Part shown: positions 37,410 to 50,719 of the stretch, piece by piece
Layout of the letters: each line of letters starts with the position of its first letter
Numbering within the stretch: the stretch's first letter is position 1
Source: Mastigamoeba balamuthi
Taxonomy: Eukaryota > Evosea > Mastigamoebida > Mastigamoebidae
Reading direction: 5' to 3'
Assembly (NCBI GenBank): GCA_902651635.1
Contig: CACRSC010001923.1
Coordinates: 371,401 to 435,400, forward strand
Length of the DNA: 64,000 nt
The notes under the pieces: generated by a model
Told to the model about the DNA's origin: nothing
Seen by the model: the letters and a program-made list of their open reading frames with translations, nothing else
The model's database searches: none
Program-made: the position numbers and the translations under genes

Positions 37410-37860
37410 TTAACAGCCCAGTCTGAGGTAAGTAGTGGTAACTCCTGAGTCATATCCTCCTTCAATCTCTCTCTCAGAATCAGGGTTGCCTAGGTAAAAA
37501 GAGCCCTGCAGTAGGGTGAGATATTTTTGAAAATAGAATATGAAACCTATCTTAGCAACTACATCCCGAATCTCTGGGTCCTCTCCCTCCTTGAGAAAGA
37601 AATCCTTAAGCCATGCCTCTCTTCGTCCTCCCTCAGGTAGTGTGGCCTCCCCACCTGGTGCGGTTTGTGTCCAGCAGCAATGACTTTGCTTGTCCTCTGA
37701 AACACACAATGGGACACTCCCACGATCTCACATGCACATCTCTCACTGTAGCCCCGGTCCTTGAGCCACTGGACCTTCTCCTCGGGGCTCGTAAGAGCTC
37801 GAGCCTCAGCTGTTGCAAGCTCTGTATGTGCAGCCTGCTTTTTGGTTTCTTTCATGATTG
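37410..37860 (-). mobile_element. pogo/Tigger-like N-terminal helix-turn-helix fragment
   Basis: KVQWLKDRGYSERCACEIVG, then VSHCVFQRTSK and HQVGRPHYLREDEE match the psq-type helix-turn-helix and the GRP-x-L linker of pogo-superfamily transposases. It continues in another frame with LKEGEDPEIRDVVAKIGFIF. Its orientation is opposite to the nearest catalytic fragments, so it is a separate remnant. Confidence 0.6.
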
Positions 37861-40800
37861 TAATTGTGGCTCGGATTTTTCCAGCTGCTCCAAAATAATA
37901 GATGATAGTTCGACAACCAAAGTCTCAATAATCAATTGGACCCCCCCCCCCACTTTGGACCTCTCTAATATTAATATATGCCGAGTCCTATCTGCAACAT
38001 GTTAAGTCCCCAGTCCCGTCAGCACTCACACATGCACAGCCCACCACTAAGCAGTACTTAAAGGTGCACCAAGCGTTCCCACTCCCTCCTGTCTAGTGCA
38101 CACGCAGGCCTCATGCCAGTTGGCGCCTGTGTGCGATCCCCCCAACAGGCAGCAGAGTACTTTCAGAGGCCCCCCGTGCAGCCTGCTGCCTGTGCGGAGG
38201 TCCCCACTGAGTGTCTCACTGATGCTGTGTGCCACCTGGTGACCTACAGCGTACTCTGTGATGACTGTGTCTGAGCCAACACCAACATGAACCCCTGTGT
38301 CTCTGTGCGGCCTGTCCTCAATGCCACTGACTCAGCTCCATGTGCCTGCATCACTGTCCTGGTGTTCCTTCTGCATGACAGGGCTGCCAAGTGCCAGTGC
38401 AACGATTCATGGCTGCTGGCTGCTATCACAGGGGCACTTGTTGCACTGGTCACACACAGCCCTGAGCTCGTCTCTGCAGTGCTGGTAGCCATGCCTGGCC
38501 CTCGTATTCATTGCTGAGCAGCTGCAGCAGGCCAGTGTGGCCAGTGAGCTCGTGGCACACATGCACTTCCCTCACCATGCACTTGGCTGCCAGGTCGGTG
38601 CCCTCATGGTCTGCATCCTCGTTATAGATATTCTTCCTCACTGCTAGCACAACTCCCCTCGGACTCTGTGCAGAATGAATACGAATATGCAATTGATCTC
38701 ATGTTCCATACAGGGGCCACAACCGTACTTTGTTGATCTTCTGGATGGCTGTGCTGACCTCACTGCCAAACATGTAGCTCTTCCTCGAGGCTCTGAGGAT
38801 CCATGCATGCACGAGCATTGGCTACAGTGTCAGCCTGCACTTGCTGCCAGCAGCAGTGCCCCGCAGGAGCTGTGCAATGCTGAAGTCCAAATGAGTGCTC
38901 TCCTTCTTGCCTCTGCAGACTGTGCTCATGACGCACCATGTGAATGCCTTCAGGGGCTCCAGCAGTGGCAGGGCACCTGAGAGCATCACACAGGCCCTGC
39001 AGAACAACTTCTCTGACCACGTGCATGTGACCATCATGCCCACGTGCACTGCAGTGTCATGCTCACCAGCCACCAGTGCCGTGTTGAGTACTCCACTGGC
39101 CATGAGCATCTTGCCTCCACCTGGGCATGCACTGACACATCTGTTTAGTGGGTGTAGTGTGTGCCTTGCAGCAGACTGGCTGGTACTGGCACCACCCCAC
39201 CATGAGGCGCAGGTATGCTGGGCGACTGCATGTAAGGGTGATCTCAACGGGCGTCACTGGCCAAACATCCTTGAGGTGTGATGACCTGCTGGATGGCCGT
39301 GTGGAGAGCATCATCCTCCTCATCAATTTGGGCCCTGCAACGTGCCAGGGCAACACACCAGAGGTTGTGGGTGTATGCAAGCTGTGCACAGACAGTGCAC
39401 AGCACAGCATGAAAATGGTGGGCAGTTGCTAATGCCAGTAGGTATGCCATGCTGCTGCCCCGATTGCCCTTGATATTCATCCTCAATTTCGTGCACCTAT
39501 CTTTATCACCATGGAGCGTGACACAGAGCTCATTTCTCACTCTCTCGACATGTGGGTTCCATGCAAACGTGCCACCTGGCCCAACAGTGCTACACTGCAC
39601 CAGATCCTGTGCGAAGTTCTTGGGCAGGGCCGTGCATGTTCCCACCCTGTGCCCCATGCAACAACATTCATGTGCAGCCTTATGTAGCTTCTTGGGCTGC
39701 CACCGAGGAGCTCAGGACAGTGCGTGGCTGATGCCCTGTACTCGCGTGCATAAAAATCACGTGCAGCTACCCCTAGGGTAGCACAGGCACACACTCACTG
39801 GTCACCTCACAGTATGATCAACCCCTCTGGACCCGGCTGTGCCACAACTTCACCTTCTCGATTGTGAACGAGTACTCAATGCCATCCAGGGGTTGTACTG
39901 CAATCCCACACTCGCACTGTAATAACTTGTGCACTCTCAGGTGTCACACTGGAGGTTCTTCACACGTGCAAGTCCCCACTATTGCAGCTAACTCACACTA
40001 AGACCAGGTTCGGTGAGCTCACATTCAAGCCACTGCCTTCCGTGAGTCTGTCCTTGCGTTGCATGCCCATATCATTGCCGAGCATATCCACGAAGTTGCA
40101 GTGCTCACCAGCAAATTGTGACAGAGTGCGGTCAATCCTCGATCATTGCTCCTACCTGCTCATGGAGCACAGTGCTCCTCGATTCCATGGATTATTGATC
40201 TTGCATCCTGTGGTGGCTCAGACATTTGGTGCGAGCACCTTGACTTCATCCAGGTTGCTGCCAACAACCACAAATTAACTGTTGCAGCAACACGTGCCTC
40301 AAGCTGTACCCCATGGAGGCTGTGATCAAGGTCGGTTCACGCAAGCCAAACTATACCACTCTCGACATCCTGAGTTCATAGTTCGCAGACACTCAGGCAA
40401 TCATCAATAGTGGGACCATTCCCATCAGGAACAGGCCACTACAGTTCACCATTCCGTTTCATCTTAAGCTTACCTGTGATGGTGAGGCGATGCACCTCAT
40501 CCTTAATATTGCTCCAGCATCAACGATTTGGTGCTGTGTCATCTGCACAGCTACTCAGGGCACTGATGGACCGGCCTCACTGTGTGACTATGACTATCGC
40601 ACTGCAGATCCATTGCCTGGTCACCTGAGTCCCCCACGTCTGCTGTTCTCATCATGGCTTGACATGCAGCCATGCTTGCTGCATATGCTTGAGAGCTTCA
40701 GTCGCAAACTAGCCAAGTTCGTTCCTGAGAGGCTCATTCCCTTCAGGGCTAATGCGGATGTCTAGACAACAGTCACTGAGGTCTGTCAGATTGTTTATGA

Positions 40801-41697
40801 TGTCTGGAACGTCTTTCGTACCCTGTACATATGGAGGTTACCTATGTCCGATGATGGTGTCCTTCGTGGGTGTGTGCACTGGGCAATGCAGAACTGTGCT
40901 CTCATCGAAACTGGGTGGGTGGCCACCATATGCAGTGGCCACATCAATGACTCTGACTATACACACTTCTTCATGCACCACCTCCCTGCTTCATGCCCAA
41001 CTGTCTGGACCGTGCTCACATGGTCTCGTGGCACTCAGCTCTGTGACGCTGGAGACTGCGAACTGCCTCTGGAAGAATAGTGAGCCCCCGGTCACCCCTG
41101 TGTCTCACAAGACCATCCCAGCTGGGCCATAAGCACCACACGTGGTGGTGCTCCCTCGAGTTGTGACGGTGGCACTGCATTTTGCCACCACAGGTTCCTC
41201 ATGTTGTTCATTGACTATTCCTCTGAGCACCCCCTGTGGCCCATGTCGCCCCTTCACTACGGGGTGAGGTGCTCACAGCATTCTATCAACCTTGCACGCA
41301 ATAGCCGCCATTTCATCACCCTTGCGGACCTCCCACTCGCACGGGTGGTCGGAGTGGTCGATCCTGAGGATGATGCGGATGCCATCCTGAGGTCCTGCTC
41401 TTCCCAATTAGCTCTGAGTTTCGGGTTTCGTGTTGCGATCATAACCGATGGCGAGACACGAGGGCACCAGGGGCATTCAGGAAGAGCTTCCGAACGGGGC
41501 GCCTCGCTGTGGGGCAGGACTGCCCGCATCCGCCACAGATTTGTCCGTGACGTGGCACTGGAGAGAAAGAAACAGACCGCAGGAAAAGACTGAACGAGCA
41601 GCCGCTGAAAAACTGACCCGTTTCCCCTCTGATCACGTCAGCAAACACATTCACAAGCATAAAACACAGCACAGCAGCGCAGCACACACCGAGTGCA
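37861..41697. other. Long stretch without an identifiable gene
   Basis: Only short frames on both strands occur. A plus-strand piece near 40455-40545 (KLTCDGEAMHLILNIAPAST followed by WCCVIC) vaguely recalls the GD-x-K...CxxC core of some DDE elements, but stops interrupt it and I would not name it. Composition suggests old repeats. Confidence 0.4.
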
Positions 41698-44600
41698 ATG
41701 CCCCCGCTGTTGTTACTCCTGGCCTTCGCCCTACTCGCCAACGCTGCCCCTGCAGGTTCTCTTCTTCGTGCTCGGACCAGACCCCTGTGGTCTCCTTCTA
41801 TTGCTAGCAACTCCCGCCCGTTTTCCGTTTTCGTCCGCTCGGGTGTCAACGGGCTTCGGCAAGTCCCTGCTGTGGGTCACCTGCGAGCCTCGAGTTCACC
41901 GCGCTGTGCGCCCTGCAGACGTGTGGAGGCCCAGCACGCACGACCGCGTGTGGGTCGACGGTGTCGCTGTGGCCTTCGACGCCGACCCCAACTACGCCCG
42001 CCTGCCCTACGTGCGGCCCGGCTCCGTCTTCGCCTTCACCGCCGCCTATCGCTCCGACGGGCTGCCCACGTCCCCTGTGATCCACCATGACGGTCCGAGG
42101 CAGCCCGCCCCCCAGTCTCGATCGTTTCAGCCCCTCCCTGTTCGGTTATTTCCAATACTGACGACACCGCCACGTATTCGCCCTCGCTGTGATGGCCCAC
42201 CAGGCCGCCTGTACGACGTGGGCTCCGCCAGCTGCGCCTCGGAGGTGGCTGGGGAGTGGTACGCGCGCGACTACGAGTGGGAGCCCCCGAGAGAGTCACC
42301 CGCCCGCACGACGCGCACACTACTGGCACACCGGCAGCATCTTCCACGAGACCCCCCGCACCCTCTTCTGCCGCGCCCAGACCCCGCTGACACGTGCGCA
42401 GACCGCGGCTGTCTTCCCCCTCCCATCCAGTGTCCCACGCTGACCGGCTGTATGGACGGGCCAGACACGATTGTGGCCGAGAGGTGCGAGTACCACTGGG
42501 ACGAGAGCTACAGCGCGTGGGGCGCCCCGCTGGGCGTCCCTGCGACGGGATCCGGAAAGCGCGTGAGACCTGTGAGCCCCATGTGGCTCGCGAGCCCCGT
42601 CTTGGCCGAGGGTGGCCCGCTGGAGGTCGTCGAGATGTCGCCGTTCGTCCCGATGCTCTTCTTTGGCGGCCGCCGGCCGATTGCTCGGCGTGAGCCCCAG
42701 CCCCAGCCCCAGTCCGGGCCCCGGCCTCCCGGCCCGGCGTCGTGGCTTACCGCTGGCTGCACGCGATTCACGGAAGCCGACGACCCCAGGCCCTCGCCCG
42801 ATGTTGCGCACAGGGGGTACTACCACTACGCCGACTCCAAGGCAAGCACATCTCCTCCTCCGGGGGCGATGCTGGCCTCCTCTGACGACGCACGCGCAGC
42901 ACACAGTGACGTGGGAGCACACGATGCGGGGAAGCGCCGGAGCTGGGGTGGCGACGGTGCTGAAGGCGCAGGCGTCGTTCTGGAACGAGGACCGCTACTC
43001 GCTGATCGTCGAGCACCGCATCCACACGCTGCGGCTGGCCGCCAGCACCGACGAGTACCTCGACTGCCTCGCGTTCTCGCACAGCGACCACTACATCTTC
43101 ACGGCACCGAGCTTCCTGGCCATCGCCGACAGGAACAGCACGACGTTCGCCAACCGCCTCCGCGGGCAGGTCCTCGAAGAGCCGCGGGGCCCCTCGTGCC
43201 TGCGCCTGCGCGCCTGCATCGACTCCCTCTGGAACGGCACGCACTGCGTCTGCCGCCCGGGCTACGAGGACTCGGCCGAGGGCTGTGCCGAGTGCCCCCT
43301 CGGGACCTACAAGGACGCCGCGGGGCGATTCGCCTGCATACGGTGCCCTCTGCACAGCACGACGGTCAACACGGGGTCCACGAGCCTCGAGGACTGCGTG
43401 TGTGAGGCCAACTACGGGGGGAGCGCTGCGGAGACGGGCTGCTACCGCTGCATCGGAGGGCCCAAGAACAGCGTCGAGGACGGGCCGTGCACGGGCTGCG
43501 CGGACAACGCCGAGGCGAGCCCCTCGCTGTGCCAGTGCCGCCCAGGGTTCGGCGGCGACGCGAGCCTGGCGTGGCCCGAGGCCAGCTGCACGGCGTGCCC
43601 TCCGAAGACCTATAAGGCGCTGACGGGGAACGCGGGGTGCACAGCTTGCCCCGCGGGCTCGCACGCGGACGCCAACGCGTCGATCGCGTGCGTGTGCGAG
43701 GAGCCAAACGCGGTGTTCCACGAGGGGCGCTGCGTCTGCGGGCTGGGGTTCGTCGAGCGGCAGGGCCGCTGCGTCGAGTGCCCCGTAGACACGTACCGCG
43801 ACTCCCTGATCCTCGCGACCTGCACTGCCTGCCCGCCGCACAGGTGAACGCATCCCAAGGACCGCTCAGAGTTCGCACTGACCCCCGGGGTGTTAACTCG
43901 GCGCAGCACGACTCTGGGGCTGAACGGCTCGTCGTCTGTGTTCTTCTGCGCGTGCGACGAGGGCATGGGGGCCACCGGGCCCTCAGAGTGCGTCGCGTGC
44001 AGCACAGCAGACNCGTCGAGCGGCAGGGCCGCTGCGTCGAGTGCCCCGTAGACACGTACCGCGACTCCCTGATCCTCGCGACCTGCACTGCCTGCCCGCC
44101 GCACAGGTGAACGCATCCCAAGGACCGCTCAGAGTTCGCACTGACCCCCGGGGTGTTAACTCGGCGCAGCACGACTCTGGGGCTGAACGGCTCGTCGTCT
44201 GTGTTCTTCTGCGCGTGCGACGAGGGCATGGGGGCCACCGGGCCCTCAGAGTGCGTCGCGTGCAGCACAGCAGACTCGGTGCCCTCGAGAGTTCCGGGCA
44301 GCGAGGCGCGGCAGTGGTGCACGTGCGCGTTGCCCTCGCCCGACGGGAGTTGCGCGTGCCAGCCGGGGACGTACCGAAACGCCACAGGGCACTGCGAACT
44401 GTGCCCCACAGGGACCGCAAAGCCGGGCCACGGTAACGAGCTCTCGCTGTGTCTGGCATGCCCCGGTCACACCGGCCCCGACGCTGCTCGGCAGGAGTGC
44501 GTGTGCGCACCCGGTTACTTCCGGCACGACGTCGGCCAGTGCCGTGCGTGCCCAGCGGGGATGTTCCGTAACGGCACAATGCCCGAGTGGGTCTGCGGCT

Positions 44601-47600
44601 ACTGCGAGCGCGGGTGGGTCTCGGAAGAAGGGTCCGATCGGTGCGTGTCGGCCCCCGGGTACTCGGCGGCCCGCATGTGCGGCCACGACTTCTACAAGAG
44701 CGATGCTGGCGAGTCGCCGTGCACTGCGTGCCCCGGCCTGTCTTCAACGTCGACGAGGGGAGCAACATCGCTGGACCACTGCTTCTGCGGCACACTTGGG
44801 GGGCACTACAGCGTTTGGAACGGGACGGAGTGCGCACTCTGCGCCGCGGGGATGTACTCGGTGATTTCCCAGGCCAGTGGGTGCGTGGTCTGCCCACCAA
44901 GATCGTTTCCGAGCTGGCCAGTCAAGAGGGACACGTACCAGACTACTTCGGAGCTTCAATGGGTCAGCGGATACACTGTAACTGCGCGCCCGCGGTTCAC
45001 TGAGGAGTTCCAGCTGCCTTTCGTTCTCAAGAGCAGCCACTGCATTGACGACAAGGCCGTCGTTCTCCCCAGCGGCGATATGGTGTTCTGCCCCAGAGGG
45101 TATGGGTACCCGGTGGTGCTGCTTTCTCTTGTGAGCAGAAACTCCGATGGCCAGCCCTCTATCAACCCAGACCTCTCGAGCCTCATCGTCGGCTACACTG
45201 GGGTGTCGCCCAACCGTGTCCTCGTCGTCGAGATGACCGCCTACGGGCTGGACCCCCTCGGGGCGCAGCCCGCCCGAGTTCAGCTGGTTGTCCACGAGCA
45301 GTCGAGAACCGAAGAGATGGTCATCAACGTCGACGTCGCCCAGAGCCCCGAATCCTCGTGGAGCACCAGCATCTACGAGATGGGGGCACCTACTGATTAC
45401 ATCTTCTACAGAAAGACGCTCTCTGCGGCCCCGTTAGCCTTCCACTTCGGCACCCAGACCGTGGGGTGCGTCTGCCAGGGTGCTGCCCGTATGGTGCGGG
45501 GAGAGTGCCAATGCACTGAGGGCTTCTTCCTTCATAGCAACGGCACGTGCGTTGAGTGCGAGGTGGGACCTACAATCCCGTGATAGGCAACGGCGCCTGC
45601 ACGCCCTGTGCGGCCCACGCGACCTCTCCGCGCGGTGCGTCGTCTATCGCTGATTGCTCGTGCGAGGCCCAGTTCGGAGGCAACGCCTCAACGGAAAGCG
45701 GCGTGTGTCAGAAGTGCGTGGGAGGGACCAAGGGGCCCGGCAACGGCAACTGCACGTGCCCCGCCAACCAGGTTGCAAGCCCCGCTATCTGCGAGTGTTC
45801 CCCCGGCTTCGAGCGCGTTGGGGAGTCGTGCAGCCCCTGCCCCGTCGGCTACTTCAAGAGCGCAGTGTCCAACGCGAGGTGTACCGCCTGCCCCGCCAAC
45901 AGCAACACGACAGCCCCTGCGGCCGCCAGGGCAAGCGCGTGCGTGTGCAACGCGGGGTTCGGGGGCGACGCGGGGAGCGGCAGGCAGTGCGATCCCTGTG
46001 CGTCGCCTAAGCCTGCGGGAAACGCCCCCTGCGACTGCCCAGAGTACATGTACGCAGCGACCAACGTCTGCGAGTGCCTGGACGGCTTCCACTCGATCGG
46101 CTCGCAGTGCATCGCGTGCGACGCCGGAACAGCGAAGCTCGCAGGAGGCAACGGGACACAGTGCACCCAGTGCGCTGAGGGAACCGCGAAGCCCATCGCA
46201 GGGCCCGGCGGCTGCCTCGCCTGCACCAAAAACTCCAACAGCACATCGGGAGCGGCAGAGTGCACGTGCAACCCGGGCTTCCAGTATGTGGGCCAGTCAG
46301 GCCCGGTTAGCTTTGTTGGCGGTTCGTGCAAGGAGTGCAGTCCATCGACGTACAAGAGCACACAGAGCAACGAGCAGTGCACGCGCTGCGTCAACAGCGT
46401 CCACGGGATTGTGGGATCCACGAACTCGGAGGACTGCGCATGCGGGCGGGGCTACGGGTGGAACGGCTCCGCGTGCGCCGCATGCGCCCCTGGGAGCTTC
46501 AAGGACAGCGCGTTTACAGGCCCGTGCACCCAGTGTCCCGCAGGCGCCATGGCGACCAACACCTCGTCAGAGCTCAGCGTGGCAGGCACCAGGGCTGGAC
46601 ACCGGAGCCGATTGCGACTGTGCTGCTGCACGTCGACCTCATTGAGCAGCGGGGCCAAGTGAAATCAAGTGGCAACGCTCTGACCGCCTTGGGTCTGCAG
46701 TTCTTCGGTCCCGTCCAGGCTATCATCCAGCTCGGGCCCATCAGTGCGCAGGCAATCCACCCCAAGGACCACCGCCCCCCGGCAATCATCCCACAGGTCT
46801 TCGTCCCCCTGGCCGCGGACTTTGGCTGGGTCGGGACGTCGTACCCCCGCCAGGCTGTCGTGCGTGTCACCGGGAGGTTCTTCGGGCTGCAGCAGAACGT
46901 CACGATGCAGCTCGCCGTCTCCGAGTCCAGCAGGACGTCGGACCAGCCGATCCTGCTGAGCGTCAGCGGCGCTCCCAGAGCCGACGTCGTCGTTGTGCTG
47001 ATGGCCCACCTCGGGGTGATAGACGAAGGGTCGAGAGATATGCGGAGCCAGATGATCAACATCGTGGAGCAGCCGCTGTCGCAGTGGCCCGCCCATGGCT
47101 TCACCGCGTCTCTGCGGCTCGTGCCACAGTCCGACAGCTGCTCATGCCCTGAGAACAAGTACCTCTCGGGCTCTGACTGCGTCCCCTGCCCCGTGGGCTC
47201 CACGCGGCCTGCGTTCAGCACCGGGGAGCAGGGCTGCCGATGCGCCGACGCCAATGCCGTGTGGTCCGCTGGGCAGTGCCTCTGCGCCGCCGGAATGGCT
47301 CTGGGAGCTGGCGCCCATTGCACTGAGTGCCCGCACGGCACATGGAAGAGTGCTGTCGGCAACGGACCCTGCATCTCGTGCCCGCCCCACTCCAACACCA
47401 CGTCGACCGCGGAGATCTCGCAGGACGGCTGCCACTGTCTCGCCGACCACGGCGGCGACGCCTCTGGGGCCACTGGCTGCACGGCGTGCCAGGGCGGCTC
47501 CAAGCCCGCAGGCAACGGCCCCTGCCAGTGCCTCTCTTCCGCGGCCGAGGCGGACGCCTCAGGGGCGCTCTGCCAGTGCGCCGCAGGGACGGAGGGCGAC

Positions 47601-48857
47601 GCGCTGAGGGGGCCCAACGGGTGCAGGCCGTGCGCCCCCGGGAGCTTCAAGGCAGCTGCAGGGAACTCGCAGTGCCTCGTGTGCCCGCAGCACTCTGTCG
47701 CCAGCGGCGTGGCAAGCGAGCAGTGCGCATGCGCCGAGGGCTACGGGGGCGACGCCACCACGGGTGCCTGCCACCTGTGCGTGGGGTCCACAAAGGCCGC
47801 CGTGGGCAACTTCCCCTGCGTCTGCAACGGCAGCAACGCCGTCGACATCGACGGCACGTGCGTGTGCGCTGCAGGGTTCGAGGGTGGTGCAGCCAGCAGG
47901 GGCCCGGGCCCGTGCACGCCGTGCCCGGCGGGGACGTACAAGGGAGGGACCGGCAGCGACAGGTGCTCGCTGTGCCCCGAGCACAGCACGACGCTGGAGG
48001 GCGGCCAGACCATCGTCAGTGCGTGCAAGTGTGCTGCTGGCTACGGCGGCAGTGCAGCATCGCCAGCGGGGTGCGCGAAGTGCCACCTATCCGCCAAGGC
48101 GCTGGCGGGCGACGGCGAGTGCGTGTGCGCCGAGCACGCGGAGCGCGTCAATGCCACGCACTGCCAGTGCGTAGCGGGGTACCACGACATCGAAGGCCGC
48201 TGCTCCCAGTGCCCGCTGGGAACGTTCAAGGCCGCAGCGGGGCTCACTTCATGCACGCGCTGCGCTGAGGGAGCGACGACCCAATCGACAGGGATGACCA
48301 GCAGGGCCGCGTGCCAGTGCGTCGCCGGCTTCGAGGGCGACGCGGCAGCCGACTGGGGCATCTGCACGCAGTGCTCGCCGGGGCAGTTCAAGCCCGCTGC
48401 GGGGAACGGCCAGTGCAGCGCGTGCCCCGCGGGCGCCACTTCGACGACCCCGGGCTCCACGAGCAGGTCCGAGTGCGTGTGCGACGCGGGCATGCGAGGG
48501 GACGCGACCGCGGACGGCGGCACGTGCACTGCCTGCCCGACGGGGACGTTCAAGAGCGCTGGGAACAGTGGAGAGTGCGGGCTGTGCCCGGGCAACTCGA
48601 CGTCGACAGAGGGCGCAGGGGATTGCTTGTGCCTGCCTGGGTTCCAGCCCGGCAGTGTGTCCCTGGCGTGCACTGCGTGCCCACAGGGGTCGTACAAGTC
48701 GGGCGTGGGAAACAGCGCGTGCACCCCGTGCGGCCAGGGGACCACCAGGGAGGCCGGGGCGACAATGGAGCTCGACTGTGCTGTTTCGCTTTGTGCCTCG
48801 CTGGCTGTTAGCCTCGCCCTTCTGTGCGGTGGAGGGCTGCTGGCATCTCTCGCATGA
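41698..48857 (+). CDS. Giant Cys-rich repeat surface protein (GCC2/GCC3-like modules)
   Basis: A signal peptide (MPPLLLLLAFALLANAA) occupies exon 1 (41698-41755), followed by 41808-42092 and 42204 onward. A GC-AG intron (42842-42899) and a GTGAAC intron (43844-43906, repeated at 44107-44169) follow. The body repeats about 45-aa modules such as CPAGTYKGGTGSDRCSLCPE and CKCAAGYGGSA, like GCC2_GCC3/ephrin-receptor-type Cys modules. Two non-Cys domains (about 44950-45450 and 46600-47110) interrupt them. The C-terminus is one membrane helix (SLCASLAVSLALLCGGGLLA), so it is a type I surface protein or GPI-anchored. Two single-base frame breaks remain (near 45560 and 46570), plus exon ambiguity at 42300-42440. 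With an N-joined artefact in the same gene, sequence error is likely. Confidence 0.75.
43751..44275. other. Assembly artefact: exact 262-bp repeat around a single N
   Basis: 43751-44012 and 44014-44275 are the same sequence, split by one N at 44013. Treating one copy as redundant restores a single exon-intron-exon order for the giant Cys-rich gene. This is the same signature as at 10904. Confidence 0.9.
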
Positions 48858-49065
48858 CGGTTGCGCCATTGAGGGGCTGAGCCATCACGTCCTAATGCAA
48901 AACGAATCTAGCGCCCTTACCTGATCTCTTTTCACAGCAGGGAGTACAGTCAATTTCTGCTTCCCCTTTGTTTGAAACGAGACAGGAGTGCTCTTGCATT
49001 TCCCGGGCAGGACATTGGTGTTCTCAGATTATCAAGTGCCCACGTTGGCTGACCTTCGTCCTCCG

Positions 49066-50348
49066 TTAAACGCACGCGCCGGACGAACAAATACTCGACT
49101 GGCAGTCGCTTCCGACGGCACACCTCATTCCATTGGGGCACTTCGAGCAGCTGGGGCCTCCGCAGTCCACATCCGTCTCTGAGCCATTCCTTGTGTTGTC
49201 GCTGCAGGTGGCTTCAAACAAGCCTCGGTCAGCGTCCAGCGGGCGAGTTGAAGAATGCATCACGCACCTGCCCTGCACTGTCCCTGCATGCAGACCCCGC
49301 TCGTGCAGTCTGCTGCAACCGAGCACTTCTTCAGGTCGGTGCACTTCTGGCACGGTCCGCCGCAGTCAACGTCCGTCTCGTCCCCGTTTTTCGTGGCATC
49401 GTTGCACCTCGGTGCCGCGCACACACTGCCTACGCACACGCCGCTCGTACAGTCCGCCGAGACGAGGCAGTGCTTGGCGTTCGCGCATTTCGGGCACGGT
49501 CCACCGCAGTCGACGTCCGTCTCGGCCCCGTTGGTTGTCCCGTCGGCACAGCTGGCCAAAGCGCACACTCCGCCGATACACTCCGCGCTCCTGCAGTCCA
49601 CAGGGGCCGCGCACTGCCTGCCGTCCGCGCATTTGGGGCACGGGCCCCCGCAGTCGACGTCGGTCTCTGCCCCGTTTCTGACTGCGTCCGAGCACGTCGG
49701 CTGCGCGCCGCAGGTGCCGTTGACCTCGGGGTCCGGAGACACCGCGCAGACTCCAGACACGCAGTCGGAGCCGTACTCGCACCTGGCCCCGTCGGGGCAG
49801 GCCCTGCAGCCACCGTAGCCGCCGCAGTCGACGTCGGTCTCGGCGCCGTTGCGGACGCCGTCGTCGCAGCTCGCCGTCACGCAGATGCCGATGTCCGGGG
49901 CGCAGACCCTCGAGGCGCACTCGGCGTCCTCGGAGCACTCGAGGGCATCGCGCCACGCCTCGAGGGCTTGCACCCGCGCGCTACACGTCTCTAGCGCAGC
50001 GACCAGCAGGGCCGTCCGGGCCTCGAGAGCGGCCATCCTGTCCGCGAGGCCCGTCTGTGCCGTCTGTAGCGAGGAGACGCTGGCGGGAAGACCGCTGAGC
50101 TGGGAGACGCTGGCCTCGAGGGCCGCCAAGCGATCGGGAATTCCTCGCTGGTCCTGAACAGAGCGGTGCGGCAGCGCCTCGGAGTAGCCGTGTGCTGCTG
50201 CGGTGTGGTGGGCGTGGCCAGGGGCAGGAGGAGCAGCGGACCTAGAGGCCACCTGCAGGCGATAAAAGTGAAAAGGAGGGCGTAACGATGAGGGACCGAG
50301 TGCACTGACAATGGCGATACAGACGAACAGCAGAGGCAAACTCGCCAT
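49066..50348 (-). CDS. Secreted coiled-coil / DVDCGG-repeat protein lacking the fibrinogen-like end
   Basis: Two exons (50348-49268 and 49211-49066) give 408 aa. A signal peptide (MASLPLLFVCIAIVSALG) is followed by a coiled coil (RLAALEASVSQLSGL, RMAALEARTALLVAAL), a CSEDAECASRVC module, and then six DVDCGG units. It ends ...CQSSICSSGACV with a stop exactly where the paralogues at 26958 and 57513 continue into the fibrinogen-like domain. The intron position matches theirs. It may be a natural short form or a 3'-truncated relative; no downstream fibrinogen-like exon is seen in the 200 bp before the next gene. Confidence 0.8.
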
Positions 50349-50719
50349 ACGGCACGAGGGGAGATATCGCTGACGAAGAGGTGAGGGAAGGTGTCACAGT
50401 GATGGTGGACTAGAAAATGAGGGGTAGAGAGCGGGTGCGGAATTCGAGGATCGGCAGACGCGCTGGAAATGGGGCAATGCCAGAACCGAAAAAAGGATGC
50501 GGAAACGTGCTATGCAGCAGGAAATGCCTGTGCGCAAATACACCGGAAATGACGTCTTGAGCACCACTCTGGGCCGCAGAGTCGCAACACCGGTTGGCTA
50601 CGACCAGTGTAGCCTCCGACAGAGACACGGAAATGAGCCCCTGCCGCCCACAAGGCAGCGATGCCATCGGGAGAGGGCGAACAGGTCTGTGAAGCCACGC
50701 TGAGGAATGTACAATTGTG
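50349..50719. other. Intergenic stretch, no gene
   Basis: This 371-bp spacer lies between the 3' end of the membrane paralogue 1 gene and the start of the DVDCGG gene, both on the minus strand. I see no feature. Confidence 0.5.

Noticed and set aside
40455-40765. Possible DDE-element core (GD/CxxC-like motif)
   Set aside because: The resemblance is limited to a few residues and is broken by stops, with no supporting flanks or inverted repeats. I left it unnamed.
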